Below the pieces are notes generated by a model. The model did no database searches. It was not told where the DNA came from and was given only the letters and a program-made list of their open reading frames with translations. This document shows positions 25,394-34,661 of a stretch of DNA of 64,000 nucleotides, in pieces (within the stretch, counting starts at the first letter, position 1; every line of letters starts with the position of its first letter). The stretch comes from Telmatactis stephensoni. Lineage: Eukaryota > Cnidaria > Anthozoa > Actiniaria > Isophelliidae. The position numbers and the translations under genes are program-made. The DNA lies in the NCBI GenBank assembly GCA_029948255.1, contig JALIZF010001775.1, positions 372,001 through 436,000 of the forward strand. The letters run 5' to 3'.

Positions 25394-28300
25394 GGTGCTG
25401 CCTTATGTAACTACATCTGCAAATGGTTAGACCTTCAGGTCTTCTCGGATAAGGACTTTAAACTGTAGGCCCTGTCTCCCATCCTCTTCCTTAACCTGTA
25501 TATGGGGGACATTAAGAACCATGTTGAGCTGTTCGTAAGAGTAGGGGATTGTCGACCGGTACAACAGTCTGTCCTTACTACTAACAAACTCTAAGCGCAT
25601 TTGATTATATTCATATAGATATTTGCGCTATATAAATACTAAAATTTCAATTTCATTTCATTTCTCACATCCTGTTTCAACTCCCCTCTAATCTGCGTAG
25701 CTTAGTGCGTACAGAGCACTGACACGTTGTGGTTTTGTTTCACAGAACAACCAATTTACCTGTATTGTTAAGAGATGGACCATCATTACTTCTACAAATG
25801 ATGTTGTCGTGGCCTACCACGATCTCATTACGTAAGTAATCTCATTACGTAAGCTCATTACGTAAGTACATACGTTTGTCTTCATCAAAATGATCATAAT
25901 AGATCACTATAGCTGTGGTGAAAATCCATGTGCTTTGAATCACTAGAGTAGATTTTGTATGACTGTGAAAACGGCACCACACGGTCACGGCACGGTTACG
26001 GCAGGAATTTCGAATGTTTTTATAGACAACACGGCACTGACACGGTTACGGCACGGCGCGGTCCGTTTCACACTCATACAAAATCTGCTCAAGTGCGCGA
26101 CGTAAGAGCATGCGCACAGAAAAAGTCGTACTTTGGTGATGCTATTCTTTTTTTGAGTGTGGTTTTGAACGTACCATCGTCTATATGGAAGCTTTTGTTT
26201 ACTAAGAGACGCCTATAATAAGACTATCCTTAACGTTATTTTATGCCGATGTTTTTAGAGGATTTCCACTGCCTGGTCCAAGTGATTTATAACTTGGTTT
26301 TCACGCAAGTAAGTTTTGAATTCCTATAAAGGTCTTGTATGTTATTAAGAAAGTGAACTATACTAATGCTTGTTTTTAGGCTTTAGTACATTCCTGCTGC
26401 AAGTTTGTGGGAGATGAAAGGTTGTCCTGGCAAGAAACCGGCAAGAAAGCTCTGATTTACGTAAGCAAGCATTGTGTTTTAGTTCTTTTACCTAATATCT
26501 TACCTCTTTAAGATGATATTACAGTAAACAACTTTACAGCAACTTTGTTGCGTTAGAAATTGTTGTAGTGTAAAATGGCACGCGCGGCTGCAAGAAATCG
26601 ATCACAAAAATGTTTGGAATTTTTGAAGCGCGTTTATAACATGCAGTGTGTTGCCGCAACAGTTTTTGCTCCAAAAATCGTATCGATCAGCGTGCCATGT
26701 TACACTACGTCAAATTTTAGCCCCTGAAAAGTGTCCAACCAACCCGAATTCGTCGGGATATCCCGATTTTTCTTGAATTGAATCTCGACGCAACCTCAGT
26801 CGGAATAGGCATTATACTAGAATTGTATGTATTTCAATAACGTTTTTATGGGAAACAAGTCTGAAATGACGATAAATTTACTGAGCGTTTTTAAGAGAAA
26901 TATTCGGTGGAAAGTCCAGGAAGTAATATTTCAAGTCCGACAATGAGGACTGGACGAGATTTCAAGTCCGCGCAAAAGAAATCTCCAAAACTAACAATAA
27001 TTAACTTGTAGCTATTATATTATGATTCAGGAAAAGACACAGAAACCGTTGACCGTAGACATCTTGTTAGGGTTTGTCACGCAGACTCTTTCATCCAGTC
27101 ACTTGTTCAAGGAGGATAACCAGGTCCTCGGGGTAAGAGTTTTGTTTGTCTTCCGACTTGACTCGGGTGTTATTCTATCCTTAAATTTCCATTTGTTAAA
27201 CCCTAGATTTCCCAATCTGTATGGTCACCGCACATGGTAGAACAATCCATCAGGGACTTCTGTTTACCTTACCTTAAGTTGTCTGGCTTGATTTCTTCAC
27301 TGTGTTTTGATACAAAGCTTCCAACAGTCGAGGTAAGTAAAGTTTGTCCTGTACACTAACTACATCTCGAATGTACTGAGCGTCATATGTCCAATCTCCC
27401 CAGTTAAACCATTTTCTTAAGATAATGTTTCAGTTGTCGATAACATTGTTCTCTTTAAATGTGGCATTATGTAACTTTGTGTGTGACTACAATTTTAACC
27501 ACAACATTGTTGCAACAACATCTTGCAGGTTTTTGAGCAGTCACGACATTGCTGCACCAATTTCTTGCATTGCAGCCGCGCGCGCCATGTTAGACTGCGC
27601 CAATAGTTGGAACAAACGTTTGCACTAACAAGTGTCTAGTGTAACATTACCTTTAAGTCCTTGCCCTCTCTTAAGGAAACTTGACTATTTACTTACACTT
27701 TAAAAGGTTTAAAACCGATCACCTAGATGTGTAGACGTGAGAAGTTCTGATAATCTGTTTTCGCAGGCTTCTGAACAAGAGTTTCAAACTTACGCAACTT
27801 CACTTCAATTACATACGGTATCCATCTCGTCAAGAGAAGCGTTTTCATGCGCAGATTGTCTAAGATGGCAACAAAATGAGAGACCTCTTACGATAATACG
27901 TAAATGGTGTGACTCACTTTCCGCAGTTACCCGACGATATGAGCTCTTTGACAAGGTAAATTGAATTACTTCCTCTCTATTTCTTCTTTCCTCCCTGATT
28001 CTTTTGTTACTCCTCTTCTGCTCATTTTTCACCACATTATTCTTCCCTCTCATTCCTTTCACCTTCCTCTTCTTCTTCGACCCTACCCGTACTCTGAGAA
28101 AATGCTTTACTCTAGCTATGTGTCTAATGCCTTTTTTGGATTGCATTTCAGAGTGAAGACTTGCTACCCGTCACGTACCAATGGCCTCCTCCATCACTGA
28201 TTGAATTGCCAGAGCGCTACGACGCGTGAGTAACCATTAGACCCTGACAGTGTAAAACACCTTGTAGATGGACATTATCCTTTACTCAGTCTTACACAAA

Positions 28301-31300
28301 CTGAATTGCTACTGTTATAATCACCATAACTGAACGTTACAATACTATGCTTGCTGTCATTGTGTGCATTTGACGTTACCATGATAACGATCAATGTCAT
28401 TTTAGGAGCAAGGATGGCACGGTTGGTTAGTGCGCGGCCTTCGGTGCAAGAGGTCCAGAGTTCGATCCCCAGTGACTTCACATCCTTGTTTCGACTTCTT
28501 TCCTTTCTGTGTAGCTTTAAGTAGCTTTAAGTACCCTTAAAATGGAGCACTGATGGAGAGAGGGGAGTAAAATGAGCGCATCGTCGACCTCAAGTTTATC
28601 AGTTGAATTACTGTCACGAGTTATCGACGTTAAATATGGTTGCTTTACTTTACTTTTTACTTAGTTAATGTCATCATTGTATCATCATCATCATAAGCAA
28701 GATCACCAGAAATTGATGGGTATCGTCATCAAACGTTCTCTTTACTTCACTAACTGTTTATGATGATACACCTATATTAAAAAAGGTTGTCGTACGACAG
28801 CCGTCAAGCCCACGCGACTAGACCGTAAAGGAATATGGGTAGTAGCAAAACTTCACTCTCTTTTCGGCTTTGGTCTTGATTTCAGTATCAGCAAGTGAAG
28901 TTCTTTTGTGTATAAGGTCAAGGCAAGCTGAATTTTAATTGTTGTGCATATATTCATATGGTTTTATAGCTTTAATAATTTCTACCCATGGTCCCTTTCG
29001 GGTGAGTCACGTAGGCTTTTGCCGACAACATTCATTGAAATAGGTGTATATTTTCAGGCTAATACAACATTACAGGAAGCAAAAATGTACGAAATGCGAT
29101 ACCAAGCCTGACGACCCCGCCATTTGTCTAGTTTGTGGCAAGTTTGTGTGTTTACAGGGTACATGCTGTATGAGTAACCATGACGACGTGCGAAGATACG
29201 AATGTGTACAGGTAAACACTATTGACATAAGAAGAGTTATTAAAACTAGTCCCGTCCTTTTTACACGGGCTACCTGTGGTAGACCGAATCTAAATTTGTG
29301 TTGCGGACATCAAATGAGCAAGTATGCAAAATATAAGTACCTTTGCAAGCAAGCTTTGTTACTCGGCCTTCGTCGTAGCCCGAGTTAACGCCATTGTAGC
29401 GTCTTGTCTTTCTTGTTGGATCCCCAAAACATATCTCACCGGCATTTGTGAAGTGGCATGTCATCGTATGTAGACGGTCTTGCACTAATACTTGCATACT
29501 TGCCCAGTTCAATTCTATGAAAGGTTTACACTTGCGATTGACAAGAACAATAGCTACACTTGAAACTGCAATGATATCTGTGACTAAGTCTGAGGTGGAA
29601 GTGGAAAACCTTGCTTGGGCGTTCGCGCGTTAACCGCAACCAACTCTTGAAGTTTTTACTGTCTTAGGAGATGTTTACATGACACAGGATCATCCTAGCA
29701 CTAGGATCATCCTACCTGTTATACATTTACTGCATTCTGTTTAGTAGGATGATCCCAGTACCCGAAGTGAAGACACAAATTTTCATGTAAACAGAATGCA
29801 GTAAATGTGATCTCCCATCTCAGATGATCTCCCATTCTGGTTCTGGAAAGACAAGACAACGCGTATGACCTGGCACCAATAGTAACTCACATTTTCAATT
29901 ATTCATTGAAATGTCATACTGTTCCTAGCGTTTGGAAATTGGCGAATGTTACACCCTTACCAAAGGAAGTACCTTTCAACAGCTGTAATCAACTCAGACC
30001 GATTTCACTTACGTTTGTAATCATGCGTCTTTTCGAAAGACTTGTATACAAATCTGAGCTCTCAAGTGTTTTTGCTGACCTCATTGACACAAACCAGTTT
30101 GCCTATCGCAAAGCTCATAATACTACAATGGCACTAATCAAGAACCAACATCTGTGGCTGAAGTGGCTCGATTGTGACGCTGATTTTGTGCGCATTTTTT
30201 CCTTTGACTTCAGCAAAGCTTTTGACTATGTCTCCCACGCAATACTTTGTTCAAAGCTAGTGAAAGTAGAGATAAATCCATACAGTATTAATTGGATCAT
30301 CAGCTTTTTGGAAGGGCGCAAACAACGAGTCAAAGTTGACGGAAAAACAACTGAGTTCCTGAGCATCAATAGAGGCGTTCCACAGGGCACTGTTCTCGGC
30401 CCTGTGCTCTTCTCGTTAATGATAAATGACATCAAAGCAGTCGATCCCAAGAGAAATCTGCTTATCAAGTATGCAGACGACATAACACTGAGTATTCCTG
30501 TCACGTATGATCTCGATGATACCGAAATCGTCCATCAAGAAATCGTTTCTATCGCGGATTGGGCGAAGAACAACAAAATGCAGTTGAATCTAAAGAAGAC
30601 GTGGGAAATGGTCCTCAAAGGAAAAACGACAAAAGATCCTCCTCCGCCAGTCGAGGGCATCCAGCGTGTAAGCAAACTCAAACTACTTGGAGTTACCTTC
30701 AACGACAACCCAGTTGTTTGGGATGACCACATTCACGAAATTCTGATGAAGGCTAGTAGTCGACTGAATATCTTAAGAGTGTGCAAGTATTACAAGTACT
30801 CTATCGAGCAATTGGATCTTCTTTTTCGAAGCCTTATCCTGTCGGTATTTACTTACGCCTTGGAGGTTTGGGGCTGTGCTTACTATGACAAGTACCTTAG
30901 TAACATTGACAGATTTCTATCTAAAGCTCATAAGTGGGGATATATCAAGCAACGCATCAAGATCACAGATCTCATTGACCAAAAGGAAAAAACCCTGTTT
31001 AACAAAGTATCTGGAAAGGACATCAAGACTTCTCTAGACGAGCTTCTACCAGAAAAGAAAAGCAGGACTCTGAGACAAAGAGGACATGAATATATCCTAC
31101 CTAAGATCAATACAGAACGTTACAAGAAAATATTTATCAATCGTTGTTTATTTAAATATATGTAATATATGTAGCTAAAGATAAATTTCATGTTGGGCCT
31201 TTTTTTCATTGTTTTTTCTTGTAAATAGCTACGTCTGTTAGTTACTGAATTAAAGACCATTATTATTATTATTATAATGTATAGCAGGTAGGATGCGGAT

Positions 31301-32240
31301 TCGCCTGCTAGGATGATCCTGGTGCTAGGATGATCCTATAGTGCCATGTAAACACTCCCTTAGTGATGTGTTTGCTTTGTTAGCATAGTGTGGAACGTGA
31401 CAGGACTCGATGAAGTTTTTACTATCTTAACAATGATGTGTTTCCTTTGTTAGCATGCTGTGGAATGTGGTGCAGGGACTGGTGTATTTCTCATAATTCT
31501 CTCATCTGTGATCATCGTCATTCGTGCAGATCGTGTCTGCATATGGGGGTCTGTGTATCTCGATAGTTTTGGCGAGGAAGATCGTGACCTAAGGTAACAC
31601 AGTTAATGCTCAGGGGTCGTCGTTTCTGCTGCAGCAAGGGTTACACCTACTACTGTGCAATAAAGTTAGTCTAGGGTCACAAAAATTGGGAATAGGCTAT
31701 GGAATTAGAGTGAGGGTTGTGGAATTAGAGTTATAGGGTTATAGGGTTATGATATTAGGGTTTTGGTCACGCGGGTGCATAGAGCTGGGTACTAAGTAGG
31801 GTTTGTGACTAGGGTCATGGATGGACTCAGTACTGAACTACAGTCTGCCATCTCGAACACAAAACCGTTTTATTTTATTTATTTATTTTTCCCGGTCACT
31901 TACCGTCGTTTATCTCAAACCTGGCCTGGCCAGTCATTGCAACCACGTTTTGGCTTTTTTCGGAGTTTGAGTAGTGGGGTTCCAGTTTAGGGATTAAGCT
32001 TTGTATATTTTTGTTTTCATTTCCCTCCTTTTGTTTTGTTTTGTTTGTTTTGCTTTATTTTACCCGTCTTTCACGATAACATATTGACACGAGCACTAAA
32101 TATTAACGATAATCTTTTTCAGGAGAGGAAAACCTTTATTTCTCAGTTTGGATCGTTTTAAACGACTAGAAGAACAGTGGTTTACACACAGTTTTGACCA
32201 CACGTGTAAGAGATGGAAGAGGCATTTGAATACACTTTAA
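5606..32240 (+). CDS. UBR3: UBR3, N-recognin-family RING E3 ubiquitin ligase (46 coding exons, apparent frameshifts)
   Basis: UBR3 is a large E3 ligase with a UBR zinc box, a RING and a C-terminal autoinhibitory region. Exons: 5606-6024, 7534-7680, 8007-8390, 8829-9067, 9735-9929, 10914-11047, 11308-11385, 12253-12318, 12393-12473, 12645-12773, 12870-13062, 13695-13780, 15047-15106, 15399-15465, 16782 or 16789-16881, 16969-17110, 17180-17275, 17531-17612, 17728-17805, 18144-18287, 18800-18917, 19042-19102, 19661-19720, 19796-19940, 20176-20298, 20563-20815, 21199-21366, 21679-21923, 22204-22322, 22688-22798, 23023-23167, 23753-23774, 23847-23910, 24019-24167, 24290-24361, 24673-24790, 25746-25831, 26259-26308, 26380-26460, 27031-27132, 27207-27332, 27767-27955, 28152-28225, 29058-29211, 31454-31593, 32123-32240. 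The total is about 2,000 codons (recalled human length about 1,890). Conserved blocks include [74 protein letters not shown] and [17 protein letters not shown]. Exons 2, 3, 4, 15 and 35 need +1 corrections; the other exons join in phase. The start is MMADSTIRV at 5606. Confidence 0.93.
5830..6024 (+). other. UBR3: UBR3 exon 1: UBR box (N-degron-binding zinc domain)
   Basis: Residues about 78-140 hold the Cys/His pattern of a UBR box: [31 protein letters not shown] and GACDCGD. The GFC that completes the block lies at the start of exon 2, joined in phase across the 6024/7534 junction. UBR boxes bind zinc through these Cys and His residues. Human UBR3 is reported not to bind classical N-degrons strongly, so the ligand is left open. 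Confidence 0.9.
7547..7564 (+). other. UBR3: Apparent +1 frameshift in UBR3 exon 2
   Basis: The exon enters in the frame giving GFCSRH, then reads AAC TAA at 7559-7564. The conserved continuation ([13 protein letters not shown], compare human NIPCVPKDLL) is in the +1 frame. One extra G in GG at 7550-7551 or one extra base nearer the stop would explain it. Confidence 0.75.
8117..8127 (+). other. UBR3: Apparent +1 frameshift in UBR3 exon 3
   Basis: The incoming frame reads ECLLVKIY then TGA at 8123-8125. The downstream Ser-rich linker and the conserved [12 protein letters not shown] are in the +1 frame. Dropping one T from TTT at 8118-8120 gives VKITEMEAIF with no stop. Confidence 0.75.
8923..8930 (+). 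other. UBR3: Apparent +1 frameshift in UBR3 exon 4
   Basis: The incoming frame ends GCA AAC TAG (8922-8930). The conserved [12 protein letters not shown] (human RIVHISVQLFSN) follows at once in the +1 frame, so the shift is localised to a few bases at the AAA run 8924-8926 or the stop itself. Confidence 0.8.
10263..10775 (+). repeat. 22-bp minisatellite in UBR3 intron 5
   Basis: About 20 imperfect copies of a unit close to AAGTGGTTGGTAAGGTGTCAGT, described here in segments AAGTGGTTGG / TAAGGTGTCAGT. Variant units near 10500 and 10720 carry GCCAGTTATGG. Nearly every unit contains GGTAAG, a 5' splice-site-like core on the transcribed strand. Confidence 0.9.
11553..11797. repeat. Foldback MITE in UBR3 intron 7
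   Basis: Terminal inverted repeats of nearly 50 bp: TAGGCCCAGTCCATAC, then CATATTTTTCATGTACTTAA at the left. The matching complement ends in GTATGGACTGGGCCTTA at the right. The interior has no coding capacity. Confidence 0.75.
11855..12165. repeat. Foldback repeat family F, copy 1 (UBR3 intron 7)
   Basis: Contains TGTGGTGAGAACAA and its inverted partner TTGTTCTCACACTTTGACATC, flanked by copies of CTCTAATA...TGTACAG type ends. An upstream block has CTCTGATTGGTTGA twice. Copies 2 and 3 are at 22455 and 45000. Confidence 0.7.
13084..13320 (+). repeat. Tandem duplication of about 130 bp in UBR3 intron 11
   Basis: Two diverged copies, each beginning TGGTCTCYAACAGTATC and ending GATGAGGATTTCACTTA, directly after exon 11. 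The copies differ by scattered substitutions and small indels, so the duplication is not recent. Confidence 0.7.
13415..13497. repeat. Short foldback in UBR3 intron 11
   Basis: TTAGCCTGTGAGCAAGCTCTGG at the left (13411 on) pairs with CCAGAGTCTGTTCACAGGCTA at the right. A G-rich/C-rich stem (GGGGAGGGGAGG and CCTTCCCCTCTC) lies between. Confidence 0.6.
13781..15046 (+). other. UBR3: U12-type (AT-AC) intron in UBR3
   Basis: Exon 12 cannot be joined to exon 13 in the conserved frame by GT-AG sites. The intron begins ATATCCTTT, the canonical AT-type U12 5' splice site. It ends in AC at 15045-15046, with a branch-like ACCTTGACTT 10 bases upstream (U12 consensus TTCCTTRAY). Joining 13780 to 15047 gives LVELIPDKPG, matching human LLDLIPENPN without a gap. 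The intron also contains a direct repeat and a TTAA-flanked element. Confidence 0.85.
14102..14828. mobile_element. piggyBac-like non-autonomous element with TTAA target duplication
   Basis: Terminal inverted repeats GGTAATTCCGTAG at 14102 and CTACGGAATTACC ending at 14828, flanked by TTAA at 14098-14101 and 14829-14832. The flanks CCCATAAAAATGGC and GTGACTTTTGGTTGATGTCC are contiguous in a second, uninterrupted copy at about 13978-14020, which shows the empty site. No transposase ORF is present. TTAA duplication is typical of piggyBac elements; the family call is inferred from it. Confidence 0.75.
15200..15318. repeat. Foldback MITE in UBR3 intron 13
   Basis: About 45-bp inverted ends: GTTGTATGAAGCCTGGATAA at the left and TTATCCAGGCTTCATACAAC at the right, with GGAGC/GCTCC outermost. 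The interior is a second run of GGATAA/TTATCC palindromes. Confidence 0.8.
15535..16189. mobile_element. Mutator-like foldback element carrying a helicase fragment
   Basis: Inverted arms of about 140 bp start CATCCTCGGGGACCCAGGGCG and end with its complement. The element is flanked by the 9-bp direct repeat CTTCAAAAG at 15526-15534 and 16190-16198, as expected for Mutator-type insertion. The arms include purine/pyrimidine tracts and the conserved stretch CCAACGGCAAAACTTAATCC. The centre holds a minus-strand helicase motif (see the pseudogene entry). No transposase is seen. It lies in UBR3 intron 14. Confidence 0.75.
15788..15905 (-). pseudogene. Fragment of a RecQ/SF2-like helicase inside the foldback element
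   Basis: The minus strand encodes [14 protein letters not shown], then [14 protein letters not shown], then a stop at 15788. LPTGFGKS is the Walker A (motif I) form usual in RecQ-like helicases. Only about 35 residues are recognisable and no other helicase motif is present, so it is a captured fragment or a relic of a transposon-borne helicase. Confidence 0.55.
16789..16824 (+). other. UBR3: Two apparent +1 shifts and alternative acceptors in UBR3 exon 15
   Basis: With acceptor AG at 16787-16788 the exon reads K-VWE, then a shift near GGG/TGA (16792-16802), then EFDPIHVF, then a second shift at TTTTCC (16820-16825), then [10 protein letters not shown]. Human has VWDQEFDPVMVILRTV at this place. 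With the upstream acceptor (exon from 16782) the zero frame is open throughout but encodes unrelated [14 protein letters not shown] instead of the conserved block. Confidence 0.7.
17531..19720 (+). other. UBR3: UBR3 exons 18-23: degenerate RhoGAP-like domain
   Basis: Translated exons show the order of RhoGAP landmarks: [20 protein letters not shown] (where RhoGAPs have C-x-x-L-x-x-x-G-x-x-x-x-G-L-F-R-x-S-G), [29 protein letters not shown], then [17 protein letters not shown] and TWHLVRVSE, and finally [10 protein letters not shown]. The catalytic arginine finger position is occupied by Gln in GLHQTED, so GAP activity is not expected. The block sits between UBR3 segments matching human (LALENT before, VDNIRHTV after), and all exon phases join. 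I do not recall such a domain in human UBR3. The fold call is by motif order only. Confidence 0.5.
20176..20640 (+). other. UBR3: UBR3 exons 25-26: UBA-like ubiquitin-binding domain
   Basis: [14 protein letters not shown] (exon 25) joined to [20 protein letters not shown] (exon 26) resembles the UBA domain of UBXN7/FAF1-type proteins (QQFTTITGASES...ACNNNLEMAV). It is followed by a Ser/Glu-rich linker ([18 protein letters not shown]) and then [13 protein letters not shown], a UBR3 block (human IKESILSLLIKLH). A ubiquitin-binding module in an E3 could aid chain handling; that role is inferred. Confidence 0.6.
21840..23120 (+). other. UBR3: UBR3 RING domain (exons 28-31)
   Basis: The zinc ligands are spread over four exons: [19 protein letters not shown] (exon 28), a divergent spacer (exon 29), [18 protein letters not shown] (exon 30) and [11 protein letters not shown] (exon 31). 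This is the UBR-type RING with a long insertion. It is preceded by a basic coiled segment [20 protein letters not shown]. Confidence 0.85.
22455..22625. repeat. Foldback repeat family F, copy 2 (UBR3 intron 29)
   Basis: CGTCAAAAATGTGGTGAGAAC pairs with GTTCTCACCACATTTTGACG. The right side continues ATCTATTAGAGTACAGACG as in copy 3 at 45000-45298. The left outer part is replaced by unrelated sequence, so the copy is truncated. Confidence 0.75.
23753..23910 (+). other. UBR3: UBR3 22-nt microexon followed by tandem acceptor
   Basis: Exon 32 is only 22 nt (23753-23774). The next exon has overlapping acceptors CAG|AG| at 23844 and 23846. Only the downstream AG keeps the frame ([19 protein letters not shown]); the upstream one gives an early TAA. 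Confidence 0.65.
24327..24350 (+). other. UBR3: Apparent +1 frameshift in UBR3 exon 35
   Basis: The incoming frame [13 protein letters not shown] (human RTNLELELIHRGG) runs into TAA at 24348-24350. SAARKSCFG, continuing into exon 36, is in the +1 frame (human TAGKRSCLN). One extra A in AAAA at 24330-24333 would restore the frame. Confidence 0.75.
25287..25670 (+). repeat. tRNA-derived SINE (family B) in UBR3 intron 36
   Basis: The head has an A-box-like TGGCTCAATTGGTGGGAG and a B-box-like GGTTGTGGGTTCAAGCC, as in a tRNA gene. A body of about 300 bp follows and ends in TTTCATTTCATTTC. The head stems do not form a clean tRNA, so it is not annotated as a tRNA gene. Confidence 0.65.
26560..26715. 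repeat. Foldback MITE in UBR3 intron 39
   Basis: TAGTGTAAAATGGCACGC at the left pairs with GCGTGCCATGTTACACTA at the right, with GATCGAT-containing stems inside. A related but diverged sequence with GCGCGCGCCATGTTAGAC lies at about 27495-27640 in intron 41. Confidence 0.6.
28405..28680 (+). repeat. tRNA-derived SINE (family A), copy 1, in UBR3 intron 43
   Basis: Head TGGCACGGTTGGTTAGTGCG (A box) and GAGTTCGATCCCC (B box), then a body with GAGCACTGATGGAGAGAGG and a tail GCTTTACTTTACTTTTTAC. Two further copies in the opposite orientation lie in neighbouring collagen introns at 57360 and 58733. Confidence 0.75.
29667..31358. mobile_element. DNA transposon/MITE split by a LINE insertion in UBR3 intron 44
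   Basis: Ends GGAGATGTTTACATG (29667) and CATGTAAACACTCC (to 31358) are inverted and flanked by CTTA. Subterminal blocks GATCATCCTAGCACTAGGATC at the left, here split as GATCATCCTAG/CACTAGGATC, recur inverted at the right. A nested LINE fragment lies between about 29820 and 31276. The insertion separates the two exons that encode the end of the UBR3 C-terminal domain. Confidence 0.65.
29820..31276 (+). mobile_element. 5'-truncated non-LTR retrotransposon (LINE) with reverse transcriptase
   Basis: A 419-codon open frame ends at 31165. Reverse transcriptase motifs appear in order: [41 protein letters not shown] (motif A), [15 protein letters not shown] (motif B), KYADDITL (motif C) and LKLLGVTF. 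Upstream, [10 protein letters not shown] and [11 protein letters not shown] are in different frames, so the 5' part is broken. There is no endonuclease domain. The 3' end is an ATT microsatellite (31260-31276). CR1/jockey-like affinity is likely but not resolved. Confidence 0.8.
31594..32122 (+). other. Last UBR3 intron, no gene seen
   Basis: Holds simple T-rich runs and a short direct repeat of TTATAGGG near 31733. No element is recognised. Confidence 0.5.
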
Positions 32241-34055
32241 GACGACTGTGTGATGACCAGCATGCCCACATGAACGTAGGAAATGGTTGTCAAGAACGCC
32301 TCCCCAAATTGCTATCCTCTAGTAAAGGAATACATCAATCGAAAAGTTCCAAGATACTGCAGACCATTCTTAACGCAGGCGTAAGTTGGACTGCGTTTTA
32401 CTTCTCGACGACTATTAGTTAAAGTAGCAGTGAACGTTTTGTCTTAGAGATATGTTAAAATTGCACCTTCATCGACTACCATGAGTGGATTTAAGAAATT
32501 GGAGTTACATTGCTGATACAAAAACAACAAGCTACAGTACCTCTTAAATCCTGTAATGGCATGAAAAAGGACATAGTTGTGTACAAGCGAGAGAGTTACT
32601 TCAAGTGACTTAGTCAGTCGAAGAAAGAAGATTATAAAATATTAAGTTATACTACACAACTCGAGTGCAATGATTTAAAATGATGATATTTTAGCTCAGT
32701 TGAAACTAACATTTACCTTTCTGTACGAATAAGTAACGAACTTCTACTAGAATGATTCAATAAGTTGTTCCATACTGATGGACCTCAATAAGAACGAACA
32801 TAGTAATGTATGGACTTCACATATCCCAATGTAGCCAGGAAAAATAACCTGTTCGTCTCATCATCACAAATGAAAACGAGTGAACAGAGAACTGACCGTC
32901 TTGCGGAATCAGTCCTCGACCATCTGAGCATCTACACCTATCTAGACCTAGGCCATCACATATAAAAAGAGTGAACAGAAAACTGATCGTCTTGTCGAAT
33001 CAGGCCTAGAATAATGTCTAGGTAACGAAACCAAGCTCTAAAAGAACTTTTAAGAATCGTTGGCAATAACTGCAGCGCAGTAAACTAGGGTACGTTTACA
33101 ATGACGGGCCGTTGTCCCGGGCTGAGTTGGTCACGGGACGAGGTTTAGCCCGCGACAAAAACAAACTCGTCCTAGTTAGGAAAGACTCGTGTCAAGCTAA
33201 ATATGTTATTGTCGTGAGACCCATTTCTCAAAAGACGCGATAACATTAAGGTCCCTTTAATTTACGGGTAAAGTTACGGGATTGCGCGAGCACCCGTTAA
33301 CTTGCTTGTAAATTCATAGAAATTTAAAATAACGTGCGCTTCGAGTCCGTACAGTTATTGTATCTTTCAAGAAACGGGCCCTTGGTCTCCATGGACACGG
33401 CTGAAAAACGCATTGCGCATGCTCCAAAATTCGACGGAAATTCGTAGACGGCACTCGTCCCCAAAGCCGATTTTTCTTGCTGCGCATGTTCGCAGAAAAA
33501 TACTGCGAGCATGCGCAGTAAGAAAAATTGGGTCTGAGGACGAGATTGCTTAGACGCGTTCGTGTTTACAAACAAAAACACCGTTGATTCAACTGTCGTG
33601 TTTTATGCGAATTTGCCCAGGGAAAGAGAACAACTAACGGGATGTTTGAGGAAAAAATGAGCACTAATATAACTTTTCACGGACAGCCTTAACTTCCAAG
33701 GTTTACTAAACCTCCAATGGTTTTATTTAAAACTTCCAAGTATGCGCAATGCGTTTTTCACCCCTGTCGTCTCCTTGTACATGTTTCTTCCCGAGAATCG
33801 TGTAAAACTCGGTCCGTGAGGTACTCGGCCCGCGACGAATAAATCGCACTTGTAAACGCAACACTAGTGAAGCCTCAAATAACCAAGAAGAGAAGACCGT
33901 TATCGAAATAATGGTTGTCAATTTATTGTTTAGGGTTGTGAATAACCCCAGCTAGTGTAAATTTAAATAAGTATGTAAAATGAAGAAGAAAAAAAATATT
34001 TTTTTTGCGAAAATCAATTTAGTCCTCAGTGGAGGTTGTGTGCGACGCGCAACCT
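32241..34055. other. Intergenic DNA after UBR3
   Basis: No coding exon is recognised. Two imperfect copies of GTGAACAGARAACTGAYCG lie at about 32880 and 32970. A hairpin at about 33466-33525 pairs TTTTTCTTGCTGCGCATG with CATGCGCAGTAAGAAAAA. The UBR3 3' UTR must lie at the left of this stretch, but no clear AATAAA is seen close to the stop. Confidence 0.5.
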
Positions 34056-34068
34056 AATAATAATGATG

Positions 34069-34116
<48 letters not shown>

Positions 34117-34120
34117 TAAT

Positions 34121-34164
<44 letters not shown>

Positions 34165-34485
34165 TAATATTAATAATAATAATAATATTAATATTAATAA
34201 TAATAATAATTGCATGTAATTAGGATTTGAATTGAAAACAAAATAAAGATGCCATTATAATAATAATAATAATAATAATAATAATTCTTTATTCATCTTC
34301 ATAAAAACAATTGTAAACATAATAATCTCAAGTCTATTAAAAAATGCATATTGGATCATTGGCCATGTTTTGAAAAAATATATATATAACAATGACAATA
34401 AAAAATTTAAAATACAATAAAAAATATAATAATCACTAAGAATAATATAAAATAAGGCTAGACCAACTAGGCCATTCTCTATTTC

Positions 34486-34539
<54 letters not shown>

Positions 34540-34545
34540 AAACTT
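34056..34545. repeat. Clustered (AAT)n microsatellites with retroelement 3' tails
   Basis: AAT/ATT tracts at 34056-34220, 34258-34285 and 34486-34537 are each followed by sequence such as TTCTTTATTCATCTTC or AAACTTTATTTTTATG. These read on the minus strand as AATAAA-bearing ends of retroelements. The predicted ORF across 34029-34223 is only poly-Asn/Ile from the repeat. Confidence 0.7.
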
Positions 34546-34661
34546 TATTTTTATGTTTTGTTACATGTACGTGCAATTGTAAATCTCTCTACTTATAGGT
34601 GAAATACAATTGGCTACTTGATTAACAATATAAACTAGATACATTCAACATTTACATAAAC

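Noticed and set aside
34029..34223. Poly-Asn/poly-Ile protein
   Set aside because: Purely a translation of the AAT microsatellite.
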